Program-made: the position numbers and the translations under genes
Part shown: positions 45,720 to 57,497 of the stretch, one piece after another
How positions within the stretch are numbered: the first letter of the stretch is position 1
Layout: every line of letters starts with the position of its first letter
The notes under the pieces: generated by a model
The model's database searches: none
Told to the model about the DNA's origin: nothing
What the model saw: the letters and a program-made list of their open reading frames with translations, nothing else
Assembly (NCBI GenBank): GCA_009692265.1
Contig: SHZM01000014.1
Coordinates: 1-61,363 of the forward strand
DNA from: Gammaproteobacteria bacterium
GTDB taxonomy: Bacteria > Pseudomonadota > Gammaproteobacteria > Ga0077536
Reading direction: 5' to 3'
Length of the DNA: 61,363 nucleotides

Positions 45720-47129
45720 ATGTCAGTTGATAGCGTATTGAAAACAATAAAAGACGACGAGGTACGGTTCGTCGACCTACGGTTCACCGATACCCGCGGC
45801 AAAGAACAGCACGTGACCGTGCCCTCGCACCAAGTGGACGCGGAAATGTTCGAAGACGGCAAGATGTTCGACGGGTCTTCGATCGGCGGCTGGAAGGGAA
45901 TCCACGAGTCCGACATGATTTTAATGCCCGACGTGTCCACGGCAGTGATGGATCCTTTCTTCGAAGAGAAAACTCTTATCATCCGTTGCGACATCATCGA
46001 GCCGTCGACGGGGCAGGGGTATGAGAGAGATCCGCGCTCGCTCGCGAAACGCGCCGAAGCCTATTTGAAATCCACTGGAATCGGCGACACCGCATTCTTC
46101 GGTCCAGAGCCTGAGTTTTTTGTTTTCGACGACGTGCGTTGGAACCAGGAAATGCGCGGCGGCTTCTACGAAATCGATTCCGACGAAGGATTTTGGAGCT
46201 CGAAAAAGAAAATGGAGGGTGGCAATTCCGGTCACCGTCCAGGTATCAAGGGCGGCTATTTCCCGGTGCCACCGATTGATTCCCTGCAGGATCTACGCTC
46301 CGAAATGTGCGTAGTGCTAGAACGTATGGGCGTGCCGGTCGAGGTCCATCATCACGAAGTCGCGACCGCGGGGCAGTGCGAGATCGGTACGCGGTTTGAC
46401 ACCTTGGTCAAACGCGCCGACTCGATGCAAATCCTGAAATACGTCGTCCATAACGTCGCACACAGCTTTGGCAAGACGGTGACTTTCATGCCCAAGCCGC
46501 TGCTCGGCGACAATGGTAACGGGATGCATGTACACCAGTCCTTGGCCAAGGGCGGTCAGAATTTGTTCCCTGGCGATCGTTACGGTGGGTTATCGGATTT
46601 AGCGCTGCATTACATTGGTGGGATCATCAAACACGCGCGGACCTTAAACGCGTTCACGAATGCGAGCACTAACAGCTACAAGCGATTAGTCCCGGGCTTT
46701 GAAGCACCTACGATGCTGGCGTATTCGGCACGCAATCGCTCGGCGTCGATCCGGATACCGTGGATATCCAACCCGAAAGGTCGCCGCATCGAGGTTCGCT
46801 TCCCAGACTCGACCGCCAACCCGTATTTCGCGTTTGTCGCGATGATGATGGCTGGAATCGACGGCATCAAAAACAAAATCGATCCTGGCGCGCCGATGGA
46901 CAAGGATCTTTACGACTTGGAGCCAGAAGAAGCCAAGCATGTGCCGACTGTCTGCCATTCACTCGATCAAGCCTTGGACTACCTTGACAAGGATCGCGAC
47001 TTCCTAAAAGCCGGTGGTGTGTTCTCGGACGACACAATTGATGCTTACATCGAATTGAAGATGCAGGATGTTACTCGGTTTCGGATGACCCCTCATCCGG
47101 TCGAATTCGACATGTATTACAGCGTCTGA
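45720..47129 (+). CDS. glnA: Glutamine synthetase type I
   Basis: The 469-residue dodecameric enzyme makes glutamine from glutamate and ammonia. It has [21 protein letters not shown], the [14 protein letters not shown] site and NRSASIRIP. The Tyr in [10 protein letters not shown] is at the place of the adenylylation site, so GlnE control is likely. AGGAG at 45707-45711 precedes the ATG. With ntrB and ntrC downstream it forms the classical nitrogen control locus. Confidence 0.97.
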   Translation: MSVDSVLKTIKDDEVRFVDLRFTDTRGKEQHVTVPSHQVDAEMFEDGKMFDGSSIGGWKGIHESDMILMPDVSTAVMDPFFEEKTLIIRCDIIEPSTGQGYERDPRSLAKRAEAYLKSTGIGDTAFFGPEPEFFVFDDVRWNQEMRGGFYEIDSDEGFWSSKKKMEGGNSGHRPGIKGGYFPVPPIDSLQDLRSEMCVVLERMGVPVEVHHHEVATAGQCEIGTRFDTLVKRADSMQILKYVVHNVAHSFGKTVTFMPKPLLGDNGNGMHVHQSLAKGGQNLFPGDRYGGLSDLALHYIGGIIKHARTLNAFTNASTNSYKRLVPGFEAPTMLAYSARNRSASIRIPWISNPKGRRIEVRFPDSTANPYFAFVAMMMAGIDGIKNKIDPGAPMDKDLYDLEPEEAKHVPTVCHSLDQALDYLDKDRDFLKAGGVFSDDTIDAYIELKMQDVTRFRMTPHPVEFDMYYSV

Positions 47130-47150
47130 GCCAAACTCGGACTGGTCTTT

Positions 47151-47177
47151 CCATCCTCCGCTTACAGCGGGGGATGG
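47151..47177 (+). terminator. Hairpin after glnA
   Basis: An 11-bp stem (47151-47161 with 47167-47177, one G-U pair) around a TTACA loop begins 21 bases after the glnA stop. The tail TGTTCCTCC is poor in T, so partial termination is likely. This would let glnA be made in excess over the downstream ntrBC genes. Confidence 0.55.
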
Positions 47178-47226
47178 TGTTCCTCCAGTACTTGCACTGA
47201 GCAGTCAGTCAGCGGACTATCTTCTC

Positions 47227-47778
47227 ATGCTGGTTCAAGCGCTCGTAGTTGGCCTTCTAACGTTTTGCACAGTCGCCGATGCCCGGGACGTTTTTCGCAC
47301 CGACGATCAGTCGGGTACCGAGTATTCGGATACCGAAAGCCCTGGTGCAACACGCATTACGATCGAAGAATCCGTCAATGAACCAATTCCTCAGTGGTCA
47401 AGTGCGCAGCCGGGCGCGGATCAAAACCTGCCTGAGGTCCCAATACTTTACGAGTCGCTCGAAATCACGAGTCCGAGCAACAGGGAAACCGTGCGTAGTA
47501 ATTCAGGCGATATACCGGTAACAATCAAGAGCAAGCCCTCGCTGCAAACTGCGCACGGGCATGAACTTAGAATTGTCGTCGACGGTACGGTCCAAGTGAC
47601 GTCCGGTATAAATGCAACCTACCAGGCGAGCACGCTCGACCGCGGGACTCATACCTTGGCTGTAGCCATATTCGATCGGGTTGGAGTGGAATTAATCCGT
47701 TCAGCGCCGGTAGTTGTTTACTTACACCGTCATTCGTTGAAGTTCCGTAAGAAACCTTCGCCCCCACCCAAAAAGTGA
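47227..47778 (+). CDS. DUF4124 domain exported protein
   Basis: The 183-residue product has a signal peptide (ending VADARDVF), a short DUF4124 segment (DVFRTDDQSGTEYSD), and an Ig-like C-terminal part (LEITSPSNRETVRSNSGD, then strands) with a basic proline-rich tail. Such genes are commonly placed between glnA and ntrB in gammaproteobacteria. The function is unknown; a role at the cell envelope is likely from the signal. Confidence 0.82.
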   Translation: MLVQALVVGLLTFCTVADARDVFRTDDQSGTEYSDTESPGATRITIEESVNEPIPQWSSAQPGADQNLPEVPILYESLEITSPSNRETVRSNSGDIPVTIKSKPSLQTAHGHELRIVVDGTVQVTSGINATYQASTLDRGTHTLAVAIFDRVGVELIRSAPVVVYLHRHSLKFRKKPSPPPKK

Positions 47779-47842
47779 ATTGCGCGAACTTGGTCCGAAT
47801 CCTGCTTAGACATTAAGCAAGACAGGCCATTAGGTACGCAAA

Positions 47843-48907
47843 ATGTTAGCGCGTGACGCAGCCAGCCTGCTAAATCATCTCGCGACCGCCGTGGTCGTGT
47901 TTGATGCGGAATTGCGCGTGACCGATGCTAATTTGACCGCTGAAACGCTATTGGCAACCAGTGCCGCCAAACTTCGCGGTATCTCGGCCGAGCGCTTATT
48001 TCCGTTTGACGAAAGTTTTCGTAACGCCTGGGCAGAAGTTCTGCGCGATGGCCGAACGTTCACTGAACGGAATATCTCGCTATTACGCATCAATCAAGAG
48101 CACATCAGTGTCGAATGCAGCGTCTCACCTTGGTGGCGCGCTGGTGCCAGTCCCGCAGGGGTTATTCTCGAAATGAGCAGTAATGAACGACAACATCGAT
48201 TACACGCTGAAGAGAATCGATTGCTGCAAAATCAGATCAGCACAACGTTGATGCAAGGCCTCGCGCACGAGGTAAAAAACCCTTTGGGTGGGATTCGGGG
48301 CGCTGCGCAATTACTCGAACGTGAACTCGACGATCCCCGACAGCGGGAATATACACAGATCATCATCGGTGAAGCCGATCGCCTGCGTAAACTCGTTGAC
48401 CGTATGCTGGGACCGCGTGGGCAACTACAGTTGGCGAATCACAACATCCACGAAATTCTGGAACATGTACGTCAAGTAGTTGAGATCGAAATCAACGCAT
48501 GTATCTACCTTCATCGCGATTATGACCCTAGCCTGCCGGATTTTTTTGTCGACCGTGACCTATTGGTTCAGGCGTATCTGAACCTCGTGCGAAACGCGGT
48601 CCAGGCGGTGAATGGTCATGGCGGCAATATTACCTTGCGCACCCGTGCGCAGCGCCAACTCACCTTGGGTAATGTCCTGCATCGCCTGGTACTGCGCACC
48701 GACATCGAAGATGACGGGCCTGGGATCGATCCGGCGCTTGGCGATAGCATTTTTTTCCCAATGGTATCCGGACGCGCCGACGGATCGGGGCTGGGATTGC
48801 CGATCGCGCAATCCCTAGTTCAGCGCCACGGCGGTTTAATTGAATTTAGTACCGGGCCCGCCAAGACGGTTTTTACCGTGTGGATACCGGTGAGGAATAG
48901 CGTATGA
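47843..48907 (+). CDS. glnL: Nitrogen regulation sensor kinase NtrB
   Basis: The 354-residue cytoplasmic kinase has an N-terminal PAS domain (to about 115), the phospho-accepting His in LAHEVKNPLGG, and the ATPase domain with NLVRNAVQAV, IEDDGPGI and GSGLGLPIAQ. It phosphorylates NtrC when nitrogen is low and acts as a phosphatase with PII. Its stop overlaps the ntrC start as ATGA. Confidence 0.96.
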   Translation: MLARDAASLLNHLATAVVVFDAELRVTDANLTAETLLATSAAKLRGISAERLFPFDESFRNAWAEVLRDGRTFTERNISLLRINQEHISVECSVSPWWRAGASPAGVILEMSSNERQHRLHAEENRLLQNQISTTLMQGLAHEVKNPLGGIRGAAQLLERELDDPRQREYTQIIIGEADRLRKLVDRMLGPRGQLQLANHNIHEILEHVRQVVEIEINACIYLHRDYDPSLPDFFVDRDLLVQAYLNLVRNAVQAVNGHGGNITLRTRAQRQLTLGNVLHRLVLRTDIEDDGPGIDPALGDSIFFPMVSGRADGSGLGLPIAQSLVQRHGGLIEFSTGPAKTVFTVWIPVRNSV

Positions 48908-50316
48908 CCAAACCCAATGAAGTATGGATAGTCGATGACGACCATGCGATCCGATGGGTGTTGGAGCGAGCCTTGTCGCAAGCAGAATTTAACCCCCGCT
49001 GTTTCGAGTCCGCTGAGCAGGTGCTGAGCAGACTAAAGCGAGAAACGCCGGCGGTAATTGTGACCGATATTCGGATGCCCGGAATGGATGGCTTGCAGTT
49101 GCTCGAAGCTGTGCGCGCGGTCGATATCCGTGTACCGGTTATCATCATGACGGCGTACGCCGATCTCGACCGAGCAGTAGCGTCGTTTCAGGGCGGAGCC
49201 TTTGAATATCTACCCAAGCCGTTTGATGTCGACGAAGCCGTGACGTTAGTCCGACGCGCGGTCTTGAGTGCGGAAGAGTCGCGGCGCGAGACGGGTGATG
49301 TCGCGCGCCCCTCGACTGTCCCGGACATCATCGGTTCGGCGCCCGCGATGCAAGAGGTCTTTCGCGCAATTGGGCGTCTCTCCAAATCGCATATGACCGT
49401 GTTGCTGAATGGTGAATCCGGTACTGGCAAGGAACTTGTCGCGCGGGCCTTGCATCGCCATTCGCCACGCGCGAATCATCCGTTCATTGCACTTAATACG
49501 GCCGCCATTCCGCGGGATCTCCTTGAATCCGAGTTATTCGGGCACGAGCGAGGATCGTTTACTGGTGCGACCGGACAGCGCACTGGTCGCTTCGAACAAG
49601 CCAATGGCGGCACCTTATTCCTCGATGAAATTGGCGATATGCCAGCTGAACTGCAGACCCGCCTGTTGCGAGTGCTGGCCGAAGGTGACTTCTATCGCGT
49701 CGGCGGTCACCAGCCAGTGCATGTGGATGTCCGTGTCATCGCCGCGACTCATCAAGATCTCGAACGATGCGTGCAAGCGGGCGGATTCCGAGAAGATCTT
49801 TTTCATCGATTGAATGTCATCCGGCTACAGTTGCCCCCATTGCGCGAACGTCAAGCGGATGTGGCAGAGCTTGCGAATCATTTTCTAGCCATCACCGCGC
49901 GCGAACTCGACATCGAGAAAAAGCGATTAACGCCAACTGTGCTCAACGCGTTTCGCACCTATCACTGGCCCGGTAATGTGCGGCAGCTTGAGAATGTTTG
50001 TCGTCGAATCAGCATCATGGCCCCAACCCAGGTCATCGAACTGAGCGACCTTCCTAGAGAGTTCAGTGAAAGTTCAGACAGTGGTGGCGAGCGCGGAGGG
50101 CAGGAGTGGGAAGCCGCTTTGCGGCGGTGGGCCGAGCAGTATTCGGCAACGTCCGAGGTGCCGATTCTCGATGACGCAGTCCCTAAGTTCGAGCGAACCA
50201 TGATCCTGGTTGCCTTGGCTAAAACCCAGGGCCGTCGCCACGACGCCGCGCGCCTGCTCGGGTGGGGTAGGAACACGTTGACCCGTAAAATCAAGGAACT
50301 CGACTTAGACGTCTGA
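48904..50316 (+). CDS. glnG: Nitrogen regulation response regulator NtrC
   Basis: The 470-residue sigma-54 activator has a receiver domain with the phosphoacceptor Asp in VTDIRMPG, the AAA+ domain with GESGTGKE, the sigma-54-contacting loop RGSFTGATG and Walker B GGTLFLDEIGD, and a Fis-type DNA-binding helix at the end (ARLLGWGRNTLTRKI). It would act at glnA and other nitrogen genes. Confidence 0.97.
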   Translation: MTKPNEVWIVDDDHAIRWVLERALSQAEFNPRCFESAEQVLSRLKRETPAVIVTDIRMPGMDGLQLLEAVRAVDIRVPVIIMTAYADLDRAVASFQGGAFEYLPKPFDVDEAVTLVRRAVLSAEESRRETGDVARPSTVPDIIGSAPAMQEVFRAIGRLSKSHMTVLLNGESGTGKELVARALHRHSPRANHPFIALNTAAIPRDLLESELFGHERGSFTGATGQRTGRFEQANGGTLFLDEIGDMPAELQTRLLRVLAEGDFYRVGGHQPVHVDVRVIAATHQDLERCVQAGGFREDLFHRLNVIRLQLPPLRERQADVAELANHFLAITARELDIEKKRLTPTVLNAFRTYHWPGNVRQLENVCRRISIMAPTQVIELSDLPREFSESSDSGGERGGQEWEAALRRWAEQYSATSEVPILDDAVPKFERTMILVALAKTQGRRHDAARLLGWGRNTLTRKIKELDLDV

Positions 50317-50325
50317 CCCCAATAT

Positions 50326-51351
<1,026 letters not shown>

Positions 51352-51361
51352 TTAATCATTG

Positions 51362-52078
51362 TCACGAACGAAACGGCGGGAGTTGTCGGCAGGTGGTTTC
51401 AATCCATGTTTCCGCCTCGGCCAGCAGTTCCGCAGCTGAGCGCCCATCAGGATAAACCGGAGGTCCGATCACTAACTCAATTACCCCTGGTACCTTGCGC
51501 AGCGCCTGGCGGGGCCAAAAAAGTCCCGCGTTGTGTGCGACCGGAACGATTGGGCACTTGGCCTGAATCGCGAGCGCGGTCCCGCTCGGCGAGTACTTAC
51601 CAGGTTGATCAATCGGCACCCTTGTTCCTTCGGGAAAAAGCAAAATCCACCACCCTGAGCCGATGCGTTCCTTGCCTTCGCGTAATACGGTTCTTAACGC
51701 TTTGCTCCCCGCCGCACGATCGATCGCGATTGGGTTCAATGAGGCCAAGCCCCAACCAAAAAAAGGTACCCATAAAAGCTCGCGCTTCACCACCTGACAA
51801 TGCGGCGGAAACACGAATTGAAGTGCCATCGTCTCCCATGCCGATTGATGTTTGCACAAAATGACTCCGGCAGAGGACGGAATCAACTCTGCCCCCGAGA
51901 CCCGCCAGCTCAGTCCACAGGTCGACTTAAGCCACCACAACGCAAAGCGCGACCATTGAATTACTGCGTAATACCGCCAGCGCCGTGGCAACGGCAACAT
52001 GAGCGCGCCGAGAACACAAAAGAAGACCGTCACGGGGGCCAGGCCAAGGTAGAAAAACACCGAGCGTAGCTGCGCCAT
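51362..52078 (-). CDS. plsC: 1-acyl-sn-glycerol-3-phosphate acyltransferase PlsC
   Basis: The 238-residue membrane enzyme makes phosphatidic acid. The catalytic motif is KHQSAWET, an HX4E rather than the usual HX4D, seen in a subset of proteobacterial PlsC; FPEGTR is the phosphate-binding motif. ATG 52078 overlaps the gmhB stop by one base; the frame open to 52096 is rejected. PlsY, which makes its substrate, is encoded at 21 kb. Confidence 0.9.
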   Translation of the reverse strand: MAQLRSVFFYLGLAPVTVFFCVLGALMLPLPRRWRYYAVIQWSRFALWWLKSTCGLSWRVSGAELIPSSAGVILCKHQSAWETMALQFVFPPHCQVVKRELLWVPFFGWGLASLNPIAIDRAAGSKALRTVLREGKERIGSGWWILLFPEGTRVPIDQPGKYSPSGTALAIQAKCPIVPVAHNAGLFWPRQALRKVPGVIELVIGPPVYPDGRSAAELLAEAETWIETTCRQLPPFRS

Positions 52079-52638
52079 CAGCAATTCCCCGCACAAAGCA
52101 TCGAAATCGCGGCCGCCAGATTAGCTGCTACAGGGCAAGGACACTCGTTGCCCCAGGCCGCAACTGTCGCAGCACCGTGACCAGTGAGTACCAGCATCGC
52201 TTGGATCCCGGCCGCGCGCGCAGCGAGAAAGTCACTTTCGCGATCGCCGATCATGATCGCGTTGTTCGCGGGTAGGCCACTGCGCGAGAGTACTTCGCTC
52301 ACCAACCCGGGTTGTGGCTTGCGACATTTGCAATTTTCAGTTGGGTCGTGCGGACAAAAGAAGAACGCGTCGATGACACCGCCGTGCAACGCCACCTCGT
52401 GCCGCAATTTATGATGGATATGGTGTAGATCGTCGATCGAAAACATGCTCCGCGCCAACCCGGACTGATTCGAGACGACAAACACGCGAAAGCCGGCCTG
52501 AGTGGCCAGCCCCATAGCGCGAAGGCTGCCAGGGAGCGGAATCCATTCGCTGGCGCGTTTGATGAAGCCGGACGACTCTGCATTAATGACTCCGTCGCGA
52601 TCGATGATCAATAAGCGAGGAGCAGTTAGTGCCCGCAT
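52078..52638 (-). CDS. gmhB: D-glycero-D-manno-heptose 1,7-bisphosphate 7-phosphatase
   Basis: The 186-residue HAD phosphatase works in ADP-heptose synthesis for the LPS inner core. It has the nucleophile motif LLIIDRDGVIN, the SNQSGLARS loop, the zinc-binding FCPHDPTENCKCRKP and the GDRESDFLAA end motif. It lies between glyS and plsC on the same strand, a common order, and is likely in one operon with them. Confidence 0.95.
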   Translation of the reverse strand: MRALTAPRLLIIDRDGVINAESSGFIKRASEWIPLPGSLRAMGLATQAGFRVFVVSNQSGLARSMFSIDDLHHIHHKLRHEVALHGGVIDAFFFCPHDPTENCKCRKPQPGLVSEVLSRSGLPANNAIMIGDRESDFLAARAAGIQAMLVLTGHGAATVAAWGNECPCPVAANLAAAISMLCAGNC

Positions 52639-52641
52639 ACC

Positions 52642-54708
52642 CTAGTGTGCGATCACGCCAAGGTCGGCAACGCGTAAAAACATCTCGTGGATCCGCCGTA
52701 ATAAGGCGGTGCGCCGCGCGCGCACTGCAGGGTCCTCGACCATTACCATCACATGTTCGAAAAACGAATTGATCACATCGTGCAATTTTGTGAGTTCATT
52801 CAAGTACTCGGTGAAATTACCCTGGACAAACGCCGACTCCGCGTCGGCCTCGACCATCGCGACTTTTTTAGTGAGTAAATCTTCCGCGGGTTCGAGTGCC
52901 TGTGTAGCCACGACTTCTCGATTCGTCGGTTCGGCTTTTTTAAGGATATTCGCGATCCGTTTATTCGCCGCTGCCAGCGAGGCGGCCATTGGTAGCTTCA
53001 GGAATGCTTCCAACGCTGCGATTCGCTCGGCGAGTTCGTGCGGTGCGGTGGGACGCGTGGTGAGCACTGCTTCGAGTATATCGGGACGCTTACCGTCATC
53101 GATGAAATACGCGCGAGATCTTTCCAGAATAAAGTCGAGCACTTGATCGATAAGCGCGCGCGAGATCTCGCGCGCATAGCCTTCGGCGGCGAGACCTAAT
53201 GTCAGCTTCAAATCGAGAGGGACTGCACCTTCGATACAAATACGTAAACAGCCGAGCGCCGCGCGGCGCAACGCAAACGGATCTTTATCGCCACTCGGCA
53301 CCGCACCGATCGCAAAGATTCCGAGCAAGGTGTCGATACGATCGGCGACGGCGATGCAGCGCCCAACAGCGGTTGCCGGCAACTTATCACCAGCGAAACG
53401 TGGCAGATAAAATTCCGCAAGCGCGGCGGCGACCGCTTCTGGTTCGCCGTCGTGTCGCGCGTAGTATCCGCCCATTGTGCCCTGCAGCTCAGGGAATTCG
53501 CCGACCATCTCGGTCACTAAATCACACCGCGACAGCGCTGCCGCGCGTGCCGAGAATTGCACCTCTGTCGAAAACACCGGCGCGAGTTTACCCGCCAGTT
53601 GCGCGACCCGTTCGGTCTTCTCAAGCAAACTACCCAAGCGGCGCTCAAAGACAATTGCGCCCAATTGAGGGTGCCGAGCCTCCAACGAGCTTTTTCGATC
53701 TCTATCGAAGAAAAACGCCGCATCGCTCAGGCGCGGTCGAATGACCCGCTGATTTCCTTCGCGGATCAATTCCGGTTGAGGGCTCTCGATATTGCTAATG
53801 GTGATGAATAGGTTGAGTAACTTCCCACCGCCGTCTTCGAGTGGGAAGTATTTTTGATTGCTTTGCATGGTCGCGATCAGGGCTTCGCGTGGGACTTCCA
53901 AAAAGTGCTGATCGAACGACCCAACGATGGGCACCGGCCACTCGACGAGGGCGGTGACTTCGTCCAGCAGGTCATCATCCAGGATCGCATGCCCACCGAC
54001 CTTCGCCGCCGCGACTTCTACCATCTCTGCGATCGCGCCACGGCGCTCGGCAAAGTCTGCGCGCACATTGTTTTTTTTGAGGGCACTTAAATAATCCGCC
54101 GGCGAGCCGAGCACAATTTCCGCCTGCCCCATGAAACGATGGCCGCGCGTGATGCGATCGCTTGCGATCCCAAGGATGGTCGCCGGAATGACTGTCTCGC
54201 CATGCAGCAATATTACCCAGTGGACTGGGCGGACAAACGCCTCTTCGTGATCGCCCCAACGCATGCGCTTAGGGATCGGTAACGCAGCCAGGGCCGAGTT
54301 AACGAAAGCAGGCACCAATGCTGCCGTCAGCTGGCCGGGTTGCTGAGCGCGGTAGACCAGCCAATCTCCTTTATCCGTCGTTAGCCGCTCCAGGTTCTCG
54401 AACGCGACGCCGCAAGACCGCGCGAAACCGAGTGTTGCCGGCGTCGGGCTTCCCGTTGCATCAAACGCGGCCGACACGGCCGGTCCACGACGTTCAACTG
54501 ATTGGGTGGCTTGAGCGAGAGCCAAGTCTCCGACTACCACGGCTAAACGGCGCGGCGTTGCGTATTCACGCGCATGCGAATACTGAAGTCCGGCGCTTGT
54601 AATGCGGCTTTCAAGTTCAGTTCGAAATCGACTGGCAAGCGCTTTCAGAGCTTTTGGCGGTAATTCCTCGGTACCAATTTCGACTAAAAAATCCGCCGCC
54701 TTAATCAT
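52642..54708 (-). CDS. glyS: Glycine-tRNA ligase beta subunit
   Basis: The 688-residue subunit carries tRNA recognition for the bacterial alpha2-beta2 enzyme. It starts [17 protein letters not shown], has GRRxxIxEMV-like blocks, [13 protein letters not shown], and a C-terminal anticodon-binding domain. It overlaps glyQ by 4 bases and precedes gmhB by 3, so translation is tightly linked. Confidence 0.97.
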   Translation of the reverse strand: MIKAADFLVEIGTEELPPKALKALASRFRTELESRITSAGLQYSHAREYATPRRLAVVVGDLALAQATQSVERRGPAVSAAFDATGSPTPATLGFARSCGVAFENLERLTTDKGDWLVYRAQQPGQLTAALVPAFVNSALAALPIPKRMRWGDHEEAFVRPVHWVILLHGETVIPATILGIASDRITRGHRFMGQAEIVLGSPADYLSALKKNNVRADFAERRGAIAEMVEVAAAKVGGHAILDDDLLDEVTALVEWPVPIVGSFDQHFLEVPREALIATMQSNQKYFPLEDGGGKLLNLFITISNIESPQPELIREGNQRVIRPRLSDAAFFFDRDRKSSLEARHPQLGAIVFERRLGSLLEKTERVAQLAGKLAPVFSTEVQFSARAAALSRCDLVTEMVGEFPELQGTMGGYYARHDGEPEAVAAALAEFYLPRFAGDKLPATAVGRCIAVADRIDTLLGIFAIGAVPSGDKDPFALRRAALGCLRICIEGAVPLDLKLTLGLAAEGYAREISRALIDQVLDFILERSRAYFIDDGKRPDILEAVLTTRPTAPHELAERIAALEAFLKLPMAASLAAANKRIANILKKAEPTNREVVATQALEPAEDLLTKKVAMVEADAESAFVQGNFTEYLNELTKLHDVINSFFEHVMVMVEDPAVRARRTALLRRIHEMFLRVADLGVIAH

Positions 54709-55634
54709 GCGGTTACCACGGGGTTGCCTAACGTCTTGATCATTGGAAACCCAAGCGCCTCACGGGCCCCGTAGTACGCTTCGGCAATTTGGCGAGCCAG
54801 TGTCCTCACTCGCAATATGTACGCTTGGCGTTCGGTGACCGAGACAGCGCGGCGCGCGTCTAGCAAATTGAAGGTGTGCGAGGCTCTAACCATCATTTCG
54901 TAGGCCGCCAACGGCAGCTTGCATCCGATCAACCGCGTCGACTCCGCTTCGCAGCGATTAAACCAATCGAACAGAATATCGGTGTTGGCCTGTTCGAAAT
55001 TGTAAGTCGACATCTCCACTTCGTTTTGATGATAAACATCGCCATACGTGACAGTGAGATCCGGGTGCCGCGACCAGAGCAAATCAAACACGGAATCGAC
55101 CCCTTGCAGATACATCGCAATGCGCTCGAGGCCATAAGTAATTTCGCCGGAGACGGGTCGGCAGTCTAAGCCGCCGACTTGTTGAAAATACGTGAACTGC
55201 GTGATCTCCATGCCATTTAACCAAACCTCCCAGCCCAGGCCCCAGGCGCCAAGCGTGGGCGATTCCCAATTATCTTCGACAAACCGTATGTCATGTACCC
55301 GCGGATCGACCCCTAGTTCAACCAGCGATTGCAGGTATAGCGCTTGGAGATCGTGGGGCGACGGCTTGAGGATTACTTGAAACTGATAATAGTGCTGGAG
55401 TCGATTGGGGTTTTCTCCATAGCGCCCGTCGGTCGGCCGTCGCGACGGCTGCACATAGGCGGCGCGCCAGGGTTCGGGACCGATCGCGCGCAGGAATGTT
55501 GCTGGATGAAACGTGCCCGCGCCCATTTCCATGTCGTAGGGTTGCGCAATCACGCAGCCACGAGCGCTCCAAAAAGTTTGGAGCCGGAAAATTAGTTCTT
55601 GAAACGTGGTAGGCGAATTTGGGCTTAATGCCAT
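54705..55634 (-). CDS. glyQ: Glycine-tRNA ligase alpha subunit
   Basis: The 309-residue class II catalytic subunit forms glycyl-adenylate. Signature parts are [53 protein letters not shown] and [21 protein letters not shown]. It is the first gene of glyQ-glyS-gmhB-plsC and divergent from the unknown gene at 55757. Confidence 0.97.
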   Translation of the reverse strand: MALSPNSPTTFQELIFRLQTFWSARGCVIAQPYDMEMGAGTFHPATFLRAIGPEPWRAAYVQPSRRPTDGRYGENPNRLQHYYQFQVILKPSPHDLQALYLQSLVELGVDPRVHDIRFVEDNWESPTLGAWGLGWEVWLNGMEITQFTYFQQVGGLDCRPVSGEITYGLERIAMYLQGVDSVFDLLWSRHPDLTVTYGDVYHQNEVEMSTYNFEQANTDILFDWFNRCEAESTRLIGCKLPLAAYEMMVRASHTFNLLDARRAVSVTERQAYILRVRTLARQIAEAYYGAREALGFPMIKTLGNPVVTA

Positions 55635-55756
55635 GGTTACAGTGGGCTTCAGTGAGATAAAAATCGGCGTCGCAGTATACCGAGTCTTGCTGGCTGCTGT
55701 CGTTCAAGCTAGAGCCACGGGAGGTCGATAGCTGTAGACCTTGCGAGGAGAAGCCC

Positions 55757-56326
55757 GTGCCGCGGAATGATTTTTGTGTTGCAGAAGTTGCCAGCTGGCG
55801 CGCCTTATTCGGCTGCGCGCAGCACGCTTGCGCAACCTATCTTCCCGCCGCGGTTGAGGATTACGCGATACGCCTGTTGTATCGAAACCTGGGCCAACCG
55901 AGCGAGAGTCTGTCGTGCGCGGCAAATTACGCGGAGCGCGTACTCGCGCAGTGCCAGCGAGCGCCAGACCTCGCGACGGTGGGTGATCAAAGCCTGATTT
56001 TCGCTGGCCTGTTCCCTGAACACGCCATCGGCGAAGGGATACCGATCGCCTATTTCGTACATATCGGTATGAATGCCTATCGCGAGTTTGCTGCCGCCGC
56101 CCCCGAGCAGGAGAGCCGCGACACCTATATTGCCTTAGCAAACACCTTCGTAATGCTGGTCGATGTGCTCCACACCTTGCGCGAGGTCGAACAGGACGAA
56201 CCGGTGATCGACGGCTTAAACGCCTACCAGTTATGGCACGAAACCGGCAGCTTGCACGCTTGGCAGGTGTTACGTCGACTCACTCCCAGCCTGCCAGCAA
56301 CTCACATTACCCGTGCGTGCCACTAG
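55757..56326 (+). CDS. Conserved-looking protein of unknown function
   Basis: The GTG at 55757 opens 189 codons for a soluble, mostly helical protein with no signal peptide. Stretches such as EDYAIRLLYRNLGQPSESL, DQSLIFAGLFPEHA and PIAYFVHIGMNAYREF have the feel of a real, conserved domain, and reading is uninterrupted, but I do not recognise the family. It lies opposite glyQ and converges on the DUF4340 gene, with a small AGCCC/GGGCT hairpin between (56328-56341). Confidence 0.65.
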   Translation: MPRNDFCVAEVASWRALFGCAQHACATYLPAAVEDYAIRLLYRNLGQPSESLSCAANYAERVLAQCQRAPDLATVGDQSLIFAGLFPEHAIGEGIPIAYFVHIGMNAYREFAAAAPEQESRDTYIALANTFVMLVDVLHTLREVEQDEPVIDGLNAYQLWHETGSLHAWQVLRRLTPSLPATHITRACH

Positions 56327-56341
56327 TAGCCCAAGCGGGCT

Positions 56342-57478
56342 CTATTCTGTACTGATGACGGGCATTTTTTCGGGTTCGCCCTTTTTCTTGAGCAGGTCAG
56401 GAAGCGTTTTATCCAACAGACGAGCCTTATAGTCGGGTAACACGTAAGCCCAATTAGAGAGCCTTGTATTAAGCTCACTGACTTCCTTGGCAACCTCCTC
56501 GGGCGTTTTTGGTGGAGTTGGCTTTGGACCTTTGTTACCGAGCTTAATTTCCTTTTCGGACGGAGTCGACACCTTGCTGCCGGCGGTCTCCGGACGGTGC
56601 GCAAATTTCAAAACGACAAACACTTCGCCGAGATAATCGAAGGCTTCAACCGTGCCCGTCAAGCCATCGAAGGTTTCGAGCTCGGCCCGTGCGCGTGGCT
56701 TTAACCCCGCGAGCTTGCTCGCCGCGATTACTTTCTCAAACTTGGCGTCTAGCAGCAGCCCGCCGATACTCGACACAGTCGCACGTGCACGCACTTCCTG
56801 GCCGTCCGGTACGTTGTCGAGCACATAAAGTTGTTCTTGAGAATTGGCCTTACTCACCGTAAAGGACGAACCGGTGGCCGGATGTAAGGTCACCTGCCGC
56901 ACGCGGTCGACTGGTAAGTTGGCAACAGTCGTATCGAGCCAGTCAGTAATGGTGGTCGTAAACTCGAGTTCGCCAGCCACGAGATAGGCGGCGTTTTCAC
57001 CGACACGACGCACGTAAAAGCTGGGGGCACCCAAGGATTTCGCGGACCTTTGCTTGCCGATTAGCAGCTCGACCAGCGGTTTGCCCTCGGCGGATAAGCC
57101 AGTGACCAAGCGCGAGCCAGCGTTCGGCAAAGTCACGTCCTCGACGCTTAAAGTTGCATACTTTTCTGGTTTCGACGTTTTCGCTTCGACAATTTTGAGC
57201 GACGCCAGCTGCACCAGCCCACGCTTAACATTTGCGATCAGGCCTGGATAGTTATCGAAGTTTCTGACGACCCATTGGTCACCATCGCGCGCGATCGTGA
57301 CCGCGCCGTCCTTGGATTTGACTTCCAGGGTGTGCACCACGTTAACCTGCGCAAGCAGATCGGGATAGAGGGCTTGCTGCTCAAGCTCTGTCGTCGGGGC
57401 CTTGCGTTGCGTGATAATTCCCGCCGCCGCGATAACTGCGATGGCGATGACCAAGGTGATCAGTGAACGAAGTTTCAT
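56342..57478 (-). CDS. DUF4340 domain protein of a Gld-like ABC operon
   Basis: The 378-residue product has one N-terminal membrane helix (LRSLITLVIAIAVIAAAG) and a periplasmic DUF4340 region with the repeated pattern of short beta units (WVVRNFDNYPGLIANVKRG, ATLSVEDVTLPN, LLIGKQRSAKSLGAPSFYV). A Pro/Lys-rich segment (PKPTPPKTPEEVA) precedes the end. ATG 57478 is chosen because it starts just before the helix, 19 bases after the GldG gene stop. It is the last gene of the operon. Confidence 0.85.
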   Translation of the reverse strand: MKLRSLITLVIAIAVIAAAGIITQRKAPTTELEQQALYPDLLAQVNVVHTLEVKSKDGAVTIARDGDQWVVRNFDNYPGLIANVKRGLVQLASLKIVEAKTSKPEKYATLSVEDVTLPNAGSRLVTGLSAEGKPLVELLIGKQRSAKSLGAPSFYVRRVGENAAYLVAGELEFTTTITDWLDTTVANLPVDRVRQVTLHPATGSSFTVSKANSQEQLYVLDNVPDGQEVRARATVSSIGGLLLDAKFEKVIAASKLAGLKPRARAELETFDGLTGTVEAFDYLGEVFVVLKFAHRPETAGSKVSTPSEKEIKLGNKGPKPTPPKTPEEVAKEVSELNTRLSNWAYVLPDYKARLLDKTLPDLLKKKGEPEKMPVISTE

Positions 57479-57497
57479 GGCGAGTAACGTCGTAAAG

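Noticed and set aside
53199-53744. Antisense ORF of 181 codons opposite glyS
   Set aside because: Arg/Ser/Pro-rich product typical of a shadow of a GC-rich gene; glyS is clear on the other strand.
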